Below are positions 28,301 through 36,764 of a stretch of 64,000 nt of DNA, piece by piece. The notes beneath the pieces were generated by a model. That model saw only the letters and a list, made by a program, of their open reading frames with translations, was not told the origin of the DNA and did no database searches. This DNA is from Acanthaster planci (lineage: Eukaryota > Echinodermata > Asteroidea > Valvatida > Acanthasteridae): the NCBI RefSeq assembly GCF_001949145.1, contig NW_019091361.1:3281564-3345563 (forward strand), given 5' to 3'. The translations under genes and the position numbers were made by a program. Position 1 is the stretch's first letter, and the number at the start of each line of letters is the position of its first letter.

Positions 28301-31300
28301 AAGATTTGAATATGAAAGTTTGGAATTGACCACTTGATTTGAAGTGGCATGGACAAAATTTTCATTCTGCTGGTTTTTTAACGTGAGCATTTGAAATTTG
28401 TGAATTTTAACAAAGTTTTAGACTTGTATTAGAAAAACCAAGGGTTTCCAAAATTTGTTTGGTCATTTGTGTGAGTATTATTTCTGCTAGAAGTTACAAA
28501 TTACAATAAAAATGGGAAAACAGGTTTTTAAAATCAATTCCCACTTCCCAAACAATTTTGTTGTCAACAGTTGGGATTGGGTCACACCAATACCGTCAGA
28601 GAACCTCTTTTAGTGACCAGTCTGCAGAACAAGAATATACGCCAGGTAAGATAAATGTCAGCTATTTGAGTCTTGCTGGAAACAGATCTGAATCATACCT
28701 TCGATGTTACATTTCCAAATGGAAATTCCTGAAAGTTTAGTTTAGTTTATTTCCATATCTTAAATGAAATATTAACATGATTTTAAGATCAAAATAACAG
28801 AAATGCTATGAGGAGTCCAGATACGAAGCAAATGCTTGTACACCATCTGGACTGAGCGAGACTAGTGATGTATTAAACCTTCATGTATGAGAATAATTTC
28901 TTTTACATGATGACCTGAAATATGCTCCTATGCTAAGTCCTGGACATTTGACTTTATTGGCCCAATTTTTTTTCTCTCAGATCTCAACTGGGAGGAGTCA
29001 CTCTGCTGCCTGGACAGCTGCCCCCGTGCCGGCCAGGGCACCAGGTACCCCTCAACCTCTGCAGCTAGGTCAGTCAATCGTTCAGCTTTGCACCATCAAG
29101 ATGACAAGGATTGCATTGATTTCGTGCTGAAAATCTATAAGGACGCTGTTCTTTTGTTATGTTCTGTTGTTGTCTCTTTTTTTCCGTGATGAAGTTTGAA
29201 ACAGTTTTTAAGTGAACTGAATTTCTTCAAAAAAACTAAAAACTAGCAAACAACAAAACTGACAAAGGTAAAAAAAGAAGCACTGGCAAACTGTCGTGTT
29301 CAGGCCAAACAAATTTGAGGTCAGCAACTCATAGTAGAAGTCTTCCAGTCTCAGCACTCCTGCCATTTCAATATAATGACACGCCCCAGGTTTTGGCTAG
29401 CACACCGTGTCAGCCTTTTCTCCCTGCATTTCCAACAGATTGTAATGACATCACAGAAACACTTTCCAACTGTTCTCAGTTTTGGTTTATTGTTGAAGGC
29501 TTGCCCCACAGCGTGCCCGCTCAGTACACCGCCCTGAAGGAATGCAATACCTCCTCCATCAGAGCGCGCCTCAGGCTCCTGCATCACTTCTCCGATCTCA
29601 TCTATGCGTCCTGGCGTCTCCTCAATCTCAGCCCAACCCAGGTGAAGTCGAAAAGAAAAAGGAAACTTATCATTTTCCTCCAGCACGCTGCTGTTGTATT
29701 AAACCAACCACAGTTTGTAAAAATTAGGAGTGGGTGATAGGAGGGGGGCGATCATGGACTCTTTGACAGATGACAAAATTCTTTGACAGATGACAAAATT
29801 TAGACATTCATTTTCAGAAACTTTTCATTTTTACACCCCTGGACCTCAAACCTGGATATGCCATTAACAGGTGGTTGCTAGCATTGTGTGGGATGGGGAA
29901 TGGTTGATGGCTGTGTAAGAAAACTCATCTCAGAAGTCATTTTGCCCTGCTTGCACGAAACACCGCTTACAATATCAAAGTAACCAACAGTTGTGGAATT
30001 AAGTCATGGATATTGGCCATTTCTTCCTTTTGTCCTTACAGGGACCTTGGGCGGCATGCACGACTGGCATGACAGGATTGACCGATGGCCCCCTCCGGCC
30101 ACTACTGGCCTCCAGGGTCTACACACTGCCCATGGTAAGGTCCATTGGCCGGACGATGGTCCAGGGCAAGAACTATGGCCCCCAGGTTACGGTCAAGCGA
30201 CTCGCAACAAGGTAGGATACCACGGTTGACCAATTTCAAACTTATGTCCATTCTAGCTTCTCATGGCAATGATGGCTGCCTTTTGTTCATTGATTTGTTC
30301 ATTGTTCAAATCTGATCTTTAAACTCAGTGTCATGAGCTTATTCCATTTTAAATCCGATTGTATCTTAATAATTTGCTTCAGTGCAGTGCTTGGGTTTGT
30401 AGTAGTTCAAAGGATTTCAGATTTAAGAATCCTGCTGCTAACATTTCAAACAAAGTCCCAAACAAAGACTTTCTCCCAAGTGTTAGATTTAGCAAATTTC
30501 ATAAGCTTCCTAACAAAATAGGAAGTTACTTGAAGAACCAGTTGGCCCATTACAGAGTAGCAAGCAACAAAAGAACAGATTTCAGAAAGGCTGATGTTAT
30601 GGTCTAAGATACCAATATTTGGCCCTTTCATAACTTGCCTATCATTGCCTAAATATCATTTGACCCCAAGGTTTCTGGGAAAAAGTTGTGACTTCCTCTT
30701 TATCTCTTTATACATTACAAGTACTTATGAAAACAGAGCTAGATGAACAAATCTTGGGGGATCCGAGAGCCACAAACTTTCCTTAGCTGATTGCTTGCAG
30801 TACCCACTGCTGCATTTGATTGGAACCAGCCAGTCAATCCTGGAAATCTTGGAGGTCAAATAGTTAAAGTGTCCCGCATTGGTAAGGAGGAAGACTTGGG
30901 TTCAGATTCAACTGGAGCATGCTAAGCATGTGTTTCTTCTCAACTCTCGGACAACACTGAGAACATGGTGCGAATGTGCATGTCAGTGTACGGGTAAAAC
31001 CTAGAGTACAAGGCCGGTCTTTGTTGCTCTGTGGGTAGGGGGCGGAAGTGCAAGCCCATCTTCACCCAGATAGCCAAGCAGGTGGTGCGGATGAAACCCG
31101 GCGACCTGCGCCTCCCTGCCCGAGCCTGGAAGGTCAAGCTGGTGGGGGAAGGGGCCGACGACGCTGGGGGGGTGTTCGATGACACCATCACCGAAATGTG
31201 CCAGGAGCTGGAGACAGGCGTGGTGCCATTGCTGATAGCCACACCCAATGCTTCAGCCGACGCCGGCAGCAATCGGGACAGGTGAATTTGTCTCAGTTTG

Positions 31301-34300
31301 GAAGATGTCTGTGTTTGAATGCTTAGTCATTGTGGGGACAAGTGAGAGGGAGATTTGACAACAGTGCAAGGAAAGTGTTGAAAGCAGTGGTGTGACTACT
31401 GAGGGGTTCATGCCCCTAGCAGAGCCCCCCCCCATTTGAAATTTAAAAATGTACTTTTTTACAAGCCATAATTCACTGGCTTTCAGTGCCCTCCCAAAAT
31501 AATTTGAAGAGATGTGTATCCCTGGGTTCCCCGAATGAAATTTCACCGTAATTATGCCAGTGGTTGGTTGTGGAGAATCTACGTGGTCTATATTGATTTT
31601 GCGGAATTCCTGAAGTTTGTCAACCTTCACCGCCCCCCCTTCCCGCCAAACGTGACCCACTTTCATCTACTTCCATGGATTTTTGCATCTCACTTCTCAT
31701 GCAACTGTCCTTTATCCGTCCTAAAGTAAAATTATTGCTTCTTTTCTCATCTTTTGTTTTCTTGCCAAAACAGTTCTTTCAATTTACGAGCCGAAATTTT
31801 ATACAAATGCAACCTCCTAAGAACACGAGCAACTGCACAAAGCCAACATTGAGTCTTTTACTGAAGACAAACAGCTAGGGCTCACTCACCGAAAATGTCA
31901 AGAATCACAAGTAACTCACACTCACACCAGTAGCTGTGTTCAAAACCACTTCCGTCTTCAAGAACTAGATTATTGACGGCACTGTCAGAAATGTTCCTCC
32001 TTCACAGTATATAGTCAGAAACATGAGTTAGAGTAAACCCAGTGATTGTGGCTGCCGCATTCACTGCCCCTTCTGAAACTAACTGAACTTTCCTTCCCCC
32101 CTTCGGCAACTCAGGTTCCTGTTGAACCCTTCCATGTGTTCTGAGGAACATCTCCTCCTCTTCAAGTTCCTGGGGGTTCTCCTTGGGGTGGCGGTGCGTA
32201 CCAAGAAACCACTGGACCTTCACTTGGCCCCTATGGTCTGGAAGCAGCTGGCTGGAATGCCGTTGACCACTGAGGACCTAGAAGAGGTAAGAGACGATGT
32301 CTTAGATACGAACCCTGCCACTAAGCTGATTATTTTGGTATCACTCGGCTCTATATCAGTCCTAACATACATGTGCCAACCTTTGTTCAGACAAAAACCT
32401 ACAACACTGGAAAACATTGGAGCTGCCAAGCATGAAATGTCACTGGCTTAGCAGGTTCATTTACTAAGCAGAAGGTAATGCTCAACGGCAATATGTATCT
32501 CACACATTTTTTGGGGCAGGTAACCAATGCAAACAGCTTTGAATATCACAAAACTTCAACTTGTATTACTATCAAATGAAACTTGCTTGGCTTGGAGCGT
32601 TATCTTTTCCGCTGTCTTTCTGCGATTCATTCTCTGCCAATTTGACTGTCAATTTCAGATGGATTTTCTCTATGTCCAAACACTGCGCAACATACGAGAC
32701 ATCGACAAGAGTGGTGTGACTGAGGAGAATTTTCATGAGGTGGGTGATGTTTGAAACAGATTTATTAGCAAGAAGTGAGAAGTTAATTTGAATTCCCCCC
32801 TCACAATGCTTTATTTAATACAGAATTGCTGTCCAGTTTTTTCATAACACAGGTATTGAAAAAAAAATAGAGTAGGATATTTTTCTCTTAAAAAACTGTT
32901 GAATTTCAGAGGCAAATGCCATTTACCCTTCACAAAATCCCACCTTGTCAACAATTACACTTTCATCACAATGGTATGTCGAATTACAATAAAAGACAAC
33001 CGGTATTGTAATTGGAGTCCCTGCCTGTGTAAGAAGCTATCAATAATCCCCAATACCTGCAATAAACTCCCATCTTCTGATTTTGTAGGAACACAGAATG
33101 TATATATCTACTTTCAGGGAAGGGGGTTATTGATAAACAACCAAGATCTAGAAATATTGCTTCGTTTATTTGTTACACTCTCAGGGCAAAGGGGCTGAAT
33201 TAAATCTCAGCCCCTCCTCACGATGATGTATGAAATACTGTATCATATTTGAACTTGGAAGACTCTGAACTGAAAAAGTAAATATACGGCCAGATTTTAC
33301 TATAAAAAAAACTCCATCTCATGCCAGGTGATTCCACTGGAGTGGTTTGAGTGTCAGAGCGCAGATGGCAGGTTTGTTCCTGTGGTCCCTGGTGGGCGGA
33401 GCATCCCCCTGACCTATAGCAACAGGAGGGAGTACGTGGAACGGGCTCTTGCCTACAGACTCCATGAGATGGACCGACAGGTCAGTTTGCAAGGCTCTGT
33501 GCTCGGGTCATTGAGGCTGCTGTTAGGGCACTTTCTTGAAGCAGAGGTCAAGCACGTGGAGCTGTGAAGCTCTTATTATGTGCAGAGCACGGAAAATGTA
33601 TACGCAACAAAAAACAGTTACCAGCCAAAAAGCCATGCAAAGTATATTACATCAGACTGGTTAACACGCCTCTCTTATATGGGCATCGTTTGATTCAATG
33701 TTTTGCATAGCCACCGCCCATTTGAGTGACCCTGTGGGCCCACATTCAACTCCCCTTCTTGCAGGTGGCCGCAGTGCGTGAAGGCATGTCCTGGATCATC
33801 CCCGTCCCCCTGTTGTCCCTGCTGACCGCCGCCCACCTGGAGCAGATGGTCTGCGGCATGCCGGACATCGACGTGGACATCCTTCAGAGAGTGGTCAGGT
33901 CTGTAACCCGTGTCAGTGACAAAAGTTGACTCGTTACTTAATGAATAGGTGACAAGTCAGTGTGGCATGGACAAAACAGGGTGTGTCGGACTTGCGTTGG
34001 AAGGAACGTGCACGGATCCAGGTAGACGGTGTGTTACAAGCATGTTACTCCATGCAGCCAAGATCAGGTTCAAATTTGTTAGAGAAAATGGTCTTTCCTG
34101 GCAGCCACAAAGATTTTCCAGATTTTTTTTTTTTTTGTCACCGTTGTTTTCAAGACTTTTTAATCCTGTAGCGTTTTCATGTTGAACAAAATAGACAGCG
34201 GTTGGGGGATATCCCTCTACCTCGAAAAGAGCAAAGTTGCTTTTGCTTTTGGAAAAAAAGAAGACAAAGGCTTTTGGGGGGACTGTTTCACTTCTGTTCC

Positions 34301-35534
34301 TCCAAACTCATGCAAATAGCCCTCAAATGTAGCCTCGCTTCTCAGAAAGGCAAAAATGATTACATACATGTACAAATTTTTGTCCCCTCCAAAGACAATT
34401 TTGGCCCTCCTCCCGAAAATCACGGTTCTGGAGCTGCCCTTGTGTAGTTGTGCAGCTTGTCAAGATCCAGCGAGCTTGACGGCATTGGCCTTCTCTTCCG
34501 TCACCCCTTCCCCTCCCCCCCTAGATACCGAGAGGTAGACGAGACACACCAGCTGGTGCAGTGGCTGTGGCAGACTCTGAGAGAGTTCAGCAATGAGGAG
34601 CGGGTCCTCTTCATGCGCTTTGTGTCGGGGAGATCCCGGCTGCCATCCAACATCGCTGACATCTCCCAGCGCTTCCAGATCATGAGAGTGGAAAGGGTAA
34701 CGTTGTCCACACTCTGCTTCTTGTTCTTCTCTTATCCATTTTTCTTCACTTGATTGCACTTCTGTTTTGATCAGTTATGCAATTTTTTTTCCTCGGCTGA
34801 GCTTATTTCCTTCTTTTTTTTTCATTGGACTGTATAAAGTCTTGTTTGATTCGTAAACTTCTGACTTCTCAATTGTGTGCCCAGTGACCAAATCTGTAGC
34901 CAATACCAACACAAGTCCCCACAAGTCTACCACAGGTCACCGGTCTCAGGCCAAGTCACAATTTATTCAAATGAACTCTGACAAAAACATTCCTTTTGTC
35001 ATTTATGCTTTGTCACGATATAAGGATGCTGCTTTCTAGCCTGTGAATGACTCGATCACTCGCAAAAATTAGTTGTCGTCAATTCGAGTAAGAATTTATT
35101 GGGCATTTTGACTCTATATTTTCATGGATATCAAGTTTTGGGGAGCTTTCTTTGTTGAACATCAAAGTCATGGTACTTCAGTAGGCATCAGTGCTGATGA
35201 TGTAACACTTTATTTACATGCATGGTTTCCCACGGTGGCCCCCTCTGGCTCCACATGTACACAAAACATGACCTTGTCAGTACACAGGGCTATCGAGTTT
35301 CCGATGGCTGAACTTAATGCTCATTATATCACCCCCCCCCCACAGACGGTAGACGGGCTACCGACGGCACAGACCTGTTTCTTTCAGCTGCGCATTCCAC
35401 CGTACTCTAGCCAGCCGTTGATGGCCGAACGCCTGCGCTATGCCATCTACAACTGCCGCTCCATCGATATGGACAACTATATGCTGTCACGCAACACCGA
35501 TTCTGGGAATCTGTCAGACAGCGAGTACACCTGA
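602..35534 (+). CDS. HERC1: HERC1-like giant HECT E3 ubiquitin ligase, C-terminal two thirds (5' partial)
   Basis: Multi-exon gene read by joining 46 exons whose phases all agree: 602-722, 2096-2339, 2968-3167, 3943-4110, 4256-4362, 4932-5288, 5723-5962, 6625-6708, 6992-7646, 7956-8157, 8524-9767, 10010-10279, 10651-10749, 10887-11133, 11305-11456, 12004-12176, 12813-13110, 13568-13765, 14205-14379, 14698-14980, 15931-16135, 16805-17138, 17693-17904, 18381-18584, 19305-19435, 19861-20060, 20741-20855, 21114-21269, 21852-22127, 22364-22912, 23493-23631, 25185-25366, 26742-26864, 27092-27194, 28026-28195, 28571-28645, 28981-29068, 29499-29641, 30042-30211, 31039-31281, 32115-32286, 32659-32739, 33328-33480, 33765-33898, 34525-34696, 35346-35534. 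They give about 3,411 residues; vertebrate HERC1 has about 4,860, so the start lies upstream. Domain order SPRY, WD40, RCC1-like, HECT is diagnostic of HERC1. In vertebrates it is a cytosolic and Golgi-associated ubiquitin ligase. One RCC1 exon is probably hidden in the gap at 25858-26723. Confidence 0.95.
1008..1590. mobile_element. TTAA-ended MITE-like copy, degraded, in a HERC1 intron
   Basis: The left end TTAACCACTTGCTGCCGGG at 1008-1026 matches the ends of the element at 48835-49008. An internal stretch near 1103-1130 (TTTACTGGACG...CACCCAC) and a right part near 1545-1590 (AAACCGGGCTCCCTGG) also match it, in the same order, with extra unrelated sequence between. The right terminal TTAA is not intact. 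The TTAA ends suggest a piggyBac-type non-autonomous element. Confidence 0.5.
4932..7040 (+). CDS. HERC1: HERC1 SPRY (B30.2-like) domain
   Basis: Exons 4932-5288, 5723-5962, 6625-6708 and the first bases of 6992-7646 form a SPRY domain, a beta-sandwich used for protein-protein contacts. An acidic run (GEEEDDDDD, near 5125-5145) and a proline/serine-rich stretch precede it. Recognisable SPRY strands include [26 protein letters not shown], the GVSRYPV loop, [37 protein letters not shown] and [10 protein letters not shown]. All junctions are phase 0. The order and spacing match the single SPRY of vertebrate HERC1. Confidence 0.93.
6166..6306 (+). repeat. Dispersed repeat copy (CTTGTGACTGG family)
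   Basis: This intronic stretch runs from a GTAG-TACAAGTCC start, through AAGTCACAAACTATCCAAAT, to a tail GTGACTGGTCTTGTG. Related copies occur at 16580-16712, 18925-19105 and 34900-35020, with a partial one near 52165-52245. The family has no coding content and looks like a short interspersed element. Confidence 0.6.
6992..10279 (+). CDS. HERC1: HERC1 disordered linker with conserved islands
   Basis: Exons 6992-7646, 7956-8157, 8524-9767 and 10010-10279 encode a long low-complexity linker. Roughly 7270-7646 is dominated by lysine, aspartate and glutamate; 8640-9360 by serine, proline, glutamate and alanine. Conserved islands sit inside it: GGRCVHKQT and TSAKVQW in exon 7956-8157, SNLEPLEP and the following leucine-rich piece at the start of exon 8524-9767, and [14 protein letters not shown]-like and [10 protein letters not shown]-like helices near 9400-9770 (here [14 protein letters not shown]). 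An alternative donor at 9791, in the same phase, would add eight codons. The acceptor at 8521/8524 is a tandem NAG, so one extra serine is possible. Confidence 0.85.
10651..11456 (+). CDS. HERC1: HERC1 UBA-like segment
   Basis: Exons 10651-10749 and 10887-11133, with 11305-11456 following. The text [16 protein letters not shown], then [13 protein letters not shown], carries the MGF loop and three-helix spacing of ubiquitin-associated (UBA) domains, which bind ubiquitin. The domain is split by an intron in phase 1. A glutamine-rich tail (QVQPQQQPQ, then QQQQPS) follows. The assignment to UBA rests on the MGF motif and helix pattern only. Confidence 0.75.
12004..13110 (+). CDS. HERC1: HERC1 acidic tract and C2H2-like zinc finger region
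   Basis: Exon 12004-12176 is strongly acidic ([14 protein letters not shown]) and ends LLGLWYPE. Exon 12813-13110 then holds [19 protein letters not shown], spacing C-x2-C-x9-H-x4-H, a compact C2H2-type finger, followed by a glycine-rich [15 protein letters not shown] stretch and a second paired-cysteine motif (CTDC). Vertebrate HERC1 has the same arrangement at this place. Zinc binding is inferred from the ligands. The 636-base intron 12177-12812 shows nothing recognisable. Confidence 0.85.
13568..16135 (+). CDS. HERC1: HERC1 helical region between zinc finger and WD40 repeats
   Basis: Exons 13568-13765, 14205-14379, 14698-14980 and 15931-16135. Conserved landmarks are [24 protein letters not shown], the block [20 protein letters not shown], the [20 protein letters not shown] stretch, [11 protein letters not shown] and [14 protein letters not shown], each paralleled in vertebrate HERC1. 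They look like packed helices that lead into the propeller. Junction phases are 1, 2, 0, 1. The 950-base intron 14981-15930 holds no recognised feature. Confidence 0.88.
16580..16712 (+). repeat. Dispersed repeat copy (CTTGTGACTGG family)
   Basis: The copy shows TCAAGTTGCAAGCTTTTCAAAT, then a middle part, then ACTTGTGACTGGTCTTGTGA near 16688-16708. It lies in the intron between HERC1 exons 15931-16135 and 16805-17138 and is more diverged than the 18925 copy. Confidence 0.5.
16805..22127 (+). CDS. HERC1: HERC1 WD40 repeat domain
   Basis: Exons 16805-17138, 17693-17904, 18381-18584, 19305-19435, 19861-20060, 20741-20855, 21114-21269 and 21852-22127. WD40-type blades are visible: [14 protein letters not shown] with [23 protein letters not shown] with [55 protein letters not shown] with [17 protein letters not shown]; and [13 protein letters not shown] with [15 protein letters not shown]. 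Several blades are cut by introns just before the terminal S/T-G-x-D-G strand, always in phase 2. The domain serves as a protein interaction platform. Exon 21852-22127 continues into the FLERLP-type helices that follow the propeller in HERC1. Confidence 0.92.
18925..19105 (+). repeat. Dispersed repeat copy (CTTGTGACTGG family), best preserved
   Basis: The copy reads AAGTCACAAGCTATTCAAAC, then GCATTCCTTTATCATT, then two tail units TTACTTGTGACTGATCTTGTG and GGACTTGTGACTGGGATTGTG. The doubled tail is informative because the same unit is amplified many times at 50428-50872. Confidence 0.6.
22364..29068 (+). CDS. HERC1: HERC1 second RCC1-like domain (RLD2), one blade missing in gap
   Basis: Exons 22364-22912, 23493-23631, 25185-25366, 26742-26864, 27092-27194, 28026-28195, 28571-28645 and 28981-29068. 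RCC1 blades show the usual GxxHS/T and W/FGxGxYGKLGxG signatures: CGQNCTFVI with [21 protein letters not shown] with [23 protein letters not shown] with [29 protein letters not shown] with [13 protein letters not shown]; and GRSHSAAW. In vertebrate HERC1 one further blade lies between the second and third listed; the gap at 25858-26723 falls exactly there, and both flanking exons meet in phase 0. Exon 22364-22912 includes a histidine-rich insert (PHHRNHH) near 22520. Confidence 0.93.
24210..24275 (+). mobile_element. tRNA-like SINE head in a HERC1 intron
   Basis: An A-box-like run (CAGCTTAGTTGGTGGAGCA, about 24216-24234) and a B-box-like run (GGCAGGTTTGACC, about 24257-24269) have the spacing of a tRNA-derived RNA polymerase III promoter. 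It is not a clean tRNA gene: the cloverleaf arms do not close well and the B box departs from GGTTCGANTCC. Confidence 0.4.
24405..24470 (+). mobile_element. TTAA-ended repeat end, GTCGTCAAGGGGTTAA family, copy 1
   Basis: The stretch starts GGCCAAGCGAGGCTGG and ends CCCGTCGTCAAGGGGTTAA. It is matched in inverted orientation by 25641-25706 with only scattered differences. Ends of the type TTAACCCCTTGACGACGGG resemble piggyBac-type non-autonomous elements. The other end of this copy is probably the degraded TTTTCGTGCCGGG near 24268. Confidence 0.5.
24949..25126. mobile_element. Foldback MITE in the HERC1 intron before exon 25185
   Basis: Two arms of about 64 bases (24949-25012 and 25062-25126) are imperfect inverted repeats. 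Both contain CACCACCAAGA/CGCCACCAAGA, TTTGCAAC and GTTGGCCAATCA, separated by about 50 bases. There is no coding potential; the mirrored open frames on both strands are by-products of the symmetry. It ends only about 60 bases before a HERC1 acceptor. Confidence 0.7.
25641..25706 (-). mobile_element. TTAA-ended repeat end, GTCGTCAAGGGGTTAA family, copy 2
   Basis: It is the reverse complement of 24405-24470, starting TTAACTCCTTGACGACAGG and ending GCCTCGCTTGGCC. It runs toward the assembly gap that begins at 25858, so the rest of the element may be in the gap. Confidence 0.5.
25858..26723. other. Assembly gap (866 N)
   Basis: A run of N. The flanking HERC1 exons (25185-25366 and 26742-26864) skip one RCC1 blade present in vertebrate HERC1, so a coding exon of a multiple of three bases is likely here. 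Confidence 0.99.
29499..35534 (+). CDS. HERC1: HERC1 HECT catalytic domain and C-terminus
   Basis: Exons 29499-29641, 30042-30211, 31039-31281, 32115-32286, 32659-32739, 33328-33480, 33765-33898, 34525-34696 and 35346-35534. The N-lobe contains [18 protein letters not shown] and [20 protein letters not shown]; the C-lobe contains [16 protein letters not shown] and the catalytic motif [18 protein letters not shown], whose cysteine codon is at 35376-35378. HECT enzymes accept ubiquitin from E2 on this cysteine and pass it to substrate lysines. The C-terminus ends NLSDSEYT with TGA at 35532-35534. No inactivating change is seen. Confidence 0.96.
34900..35020 (+). repeat. Dispersed repeat copy (CTTGTGACTGG family)
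   Basis: The body AAGTCACAATTTATTCAAATGAAC followed by AACATTCCTTTTGTCATTTATG matches the 18925 copy in order. The tail unit is largely missing. It lies in the last HERC1 intron. Confidence 0.55.
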
Positions 35535-35762
35535 GTGAGGACAGCCTACAAGAAAGAGAAGCAGGTTGAAAAGATATCCAAACCAAATCAGTACTTTGTA
35601 TTTTGGAGTCATTCACCAAATGTCTATAACTCGTCCCATGTTGCTCTTGCTGATTGATAACGAATGAACAGGAGTTTGATCATCAAATACAGATCCACAA
35701 TTTCCAATTTTGGATAAGTACTTCACAATTTCAAATTTAACCCCAACAAGGTAACCGCAACA

Positions 35763-35880
35763 AGCTCAGTGGCTGAGTGATAACGTACCTCCCCTTGCAT
35801 GCAGGAGGTTTTTGGTTGGAGTCCCGCCCAAGTAAACCTGTGTACTTCTCCCACAAGCTTTCAGAAATCACTGTGGATAC
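35763..35880 (+). mobile_element. tRNA-derived SINE
   Basis: An A-box-like AGCTCAGTGGCTGAGTG (35763-35779) and a B-box-like GGTTGGAGTCCCG (35814-35826) are spaced about 40 bases apart, as in tRNA genes, followed by a non-tRNA body. It is inserted downstream of the HERC1 stop codon, probably within its 3' UTR. The B box differs from consensus at one position, and no functional tRNA is proposed. Confidence 0.55.
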
Positions 35881-36127
35881 CGGGCCTCATCATTACTAAA
35901 AAGAAAGAAGCATCCAAATAGCTTGATGGCATCGCGTGGTGTCACAGACATTGAGGTTCCAGATTTCGAAGCCAGGAAAGGCAGAAACAGATTTTTTTCT
36001 GAAGCAATGAGGCACTTTTTTATCTGTAAGAGAATCTGCTTACCCTCAAGAAAGGAGATGATATCATGACGATTAAGGTGTTAACCACTCTCAGCTCCAT
36101 AAAACCAAAAAGCTGCATGTCTCCCCA

Positions 36128-36168
36128 GGGTGGGGGTGGGGTAGTTGTCCTCCACCCCACCCCCACCC
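36128..36168. repeat. Perfect G/C-rich hairpin
   Basis: Arms GGGTGGGGGTGGGG (36128-36141) and CCCCACCCCCACCC (36155-36168) are exact reverse complements with a 13-base loop. The G-run arm could alternatively form a G-quadruplex in RNA. It lies about 600 bases after the HERC1 stop. Confidence 0.8.
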
Positions 36169-36467
36169 CCAGTGGATAAAATGCTAGCTACAAACTTACT
36201 TTGCATAAGTTGGTTGCCTGTGCATTGCTCAAAATAGACTTAAAAATGGTGTTTCGCTGGAAAAAAAATACATACATAAATAAAAGGAAAAATGGATAAA
36301 TAATAGAAAATGAACTTGAATCGGTGTACTTGCCACAGTATGGCGGCTTATGACTGTTTGTATGCTACTGAAATGTTACTCGCCATCCATTGTTATTGGT
36401 CACGCAGATGCATTAGTTTTCCTCATCGTTTCACAAAACAGTGAATGCAATTTGTGAGGGCGCTAGA

Positions 36468-36764
36468 CTCAAATAGACTGATTGCGCCCAGTAAGTCACA
36501 TGACCTATAGTGGGTATCAAACATCAACAAACATGGGTGTCCCCAACAGCAAAGTGTGTCATAAGTGTCATTTACCAAAAATAGCACTGGCAGTCAGTAA
36601 GGTACCAAGACTGCTGATGTGCTGGGCGCTGTATGGAAAGTCGGCTTTATTTTGGGTGAAAATCACTTAAAACACACATTGCCATGGGAGGACGCCATGT
36701 TTTGTTGACTGCGTATGCCCACTGTTGGTCACATGACTTGGCGGTCGCAGTAAGTCTATTGAAG
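36468..36764. mobile_element. Foldback MITE downstream of HERC1
   Basis: Inverted arms of roughly 75 bases: the left starts CAAATAGACTGATTGCGCC and includes AGTCACATGACC and CAACAAACATGG; the right, read in reverse complement, starts TCAATAGACTTACTGCGACC and includes AGTCATGTGACC and CAACAAAACATGG. Identity is roughly 75 percent. The 62-codon open frame inside is not recognisable as a protein. Confidence 0.6.

Larger units (their letters stand above)
35535..36467 (+). other. HERC1 3' UTR and downstream spacer
   Basis: No coding sequence is seen. Possible polyadenylation signals AATAAA occur at 36279-36284, and further on at 37047-37052 and 37625-37630; which is used cannot be told. The stretch holds a tRNA-like SINE (35763-35880) and a perfect hairpin (36128-36168). 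Confidence 0.5.

Noticed and set aside
36482-36670. 62-codon frame inside the 36468-36764 foldback element
   Set aside because: Two CxxC-like residues suggested a small zinc-binding peptide, but the frame sits inside an inverted repeat and matches no family I recognise.
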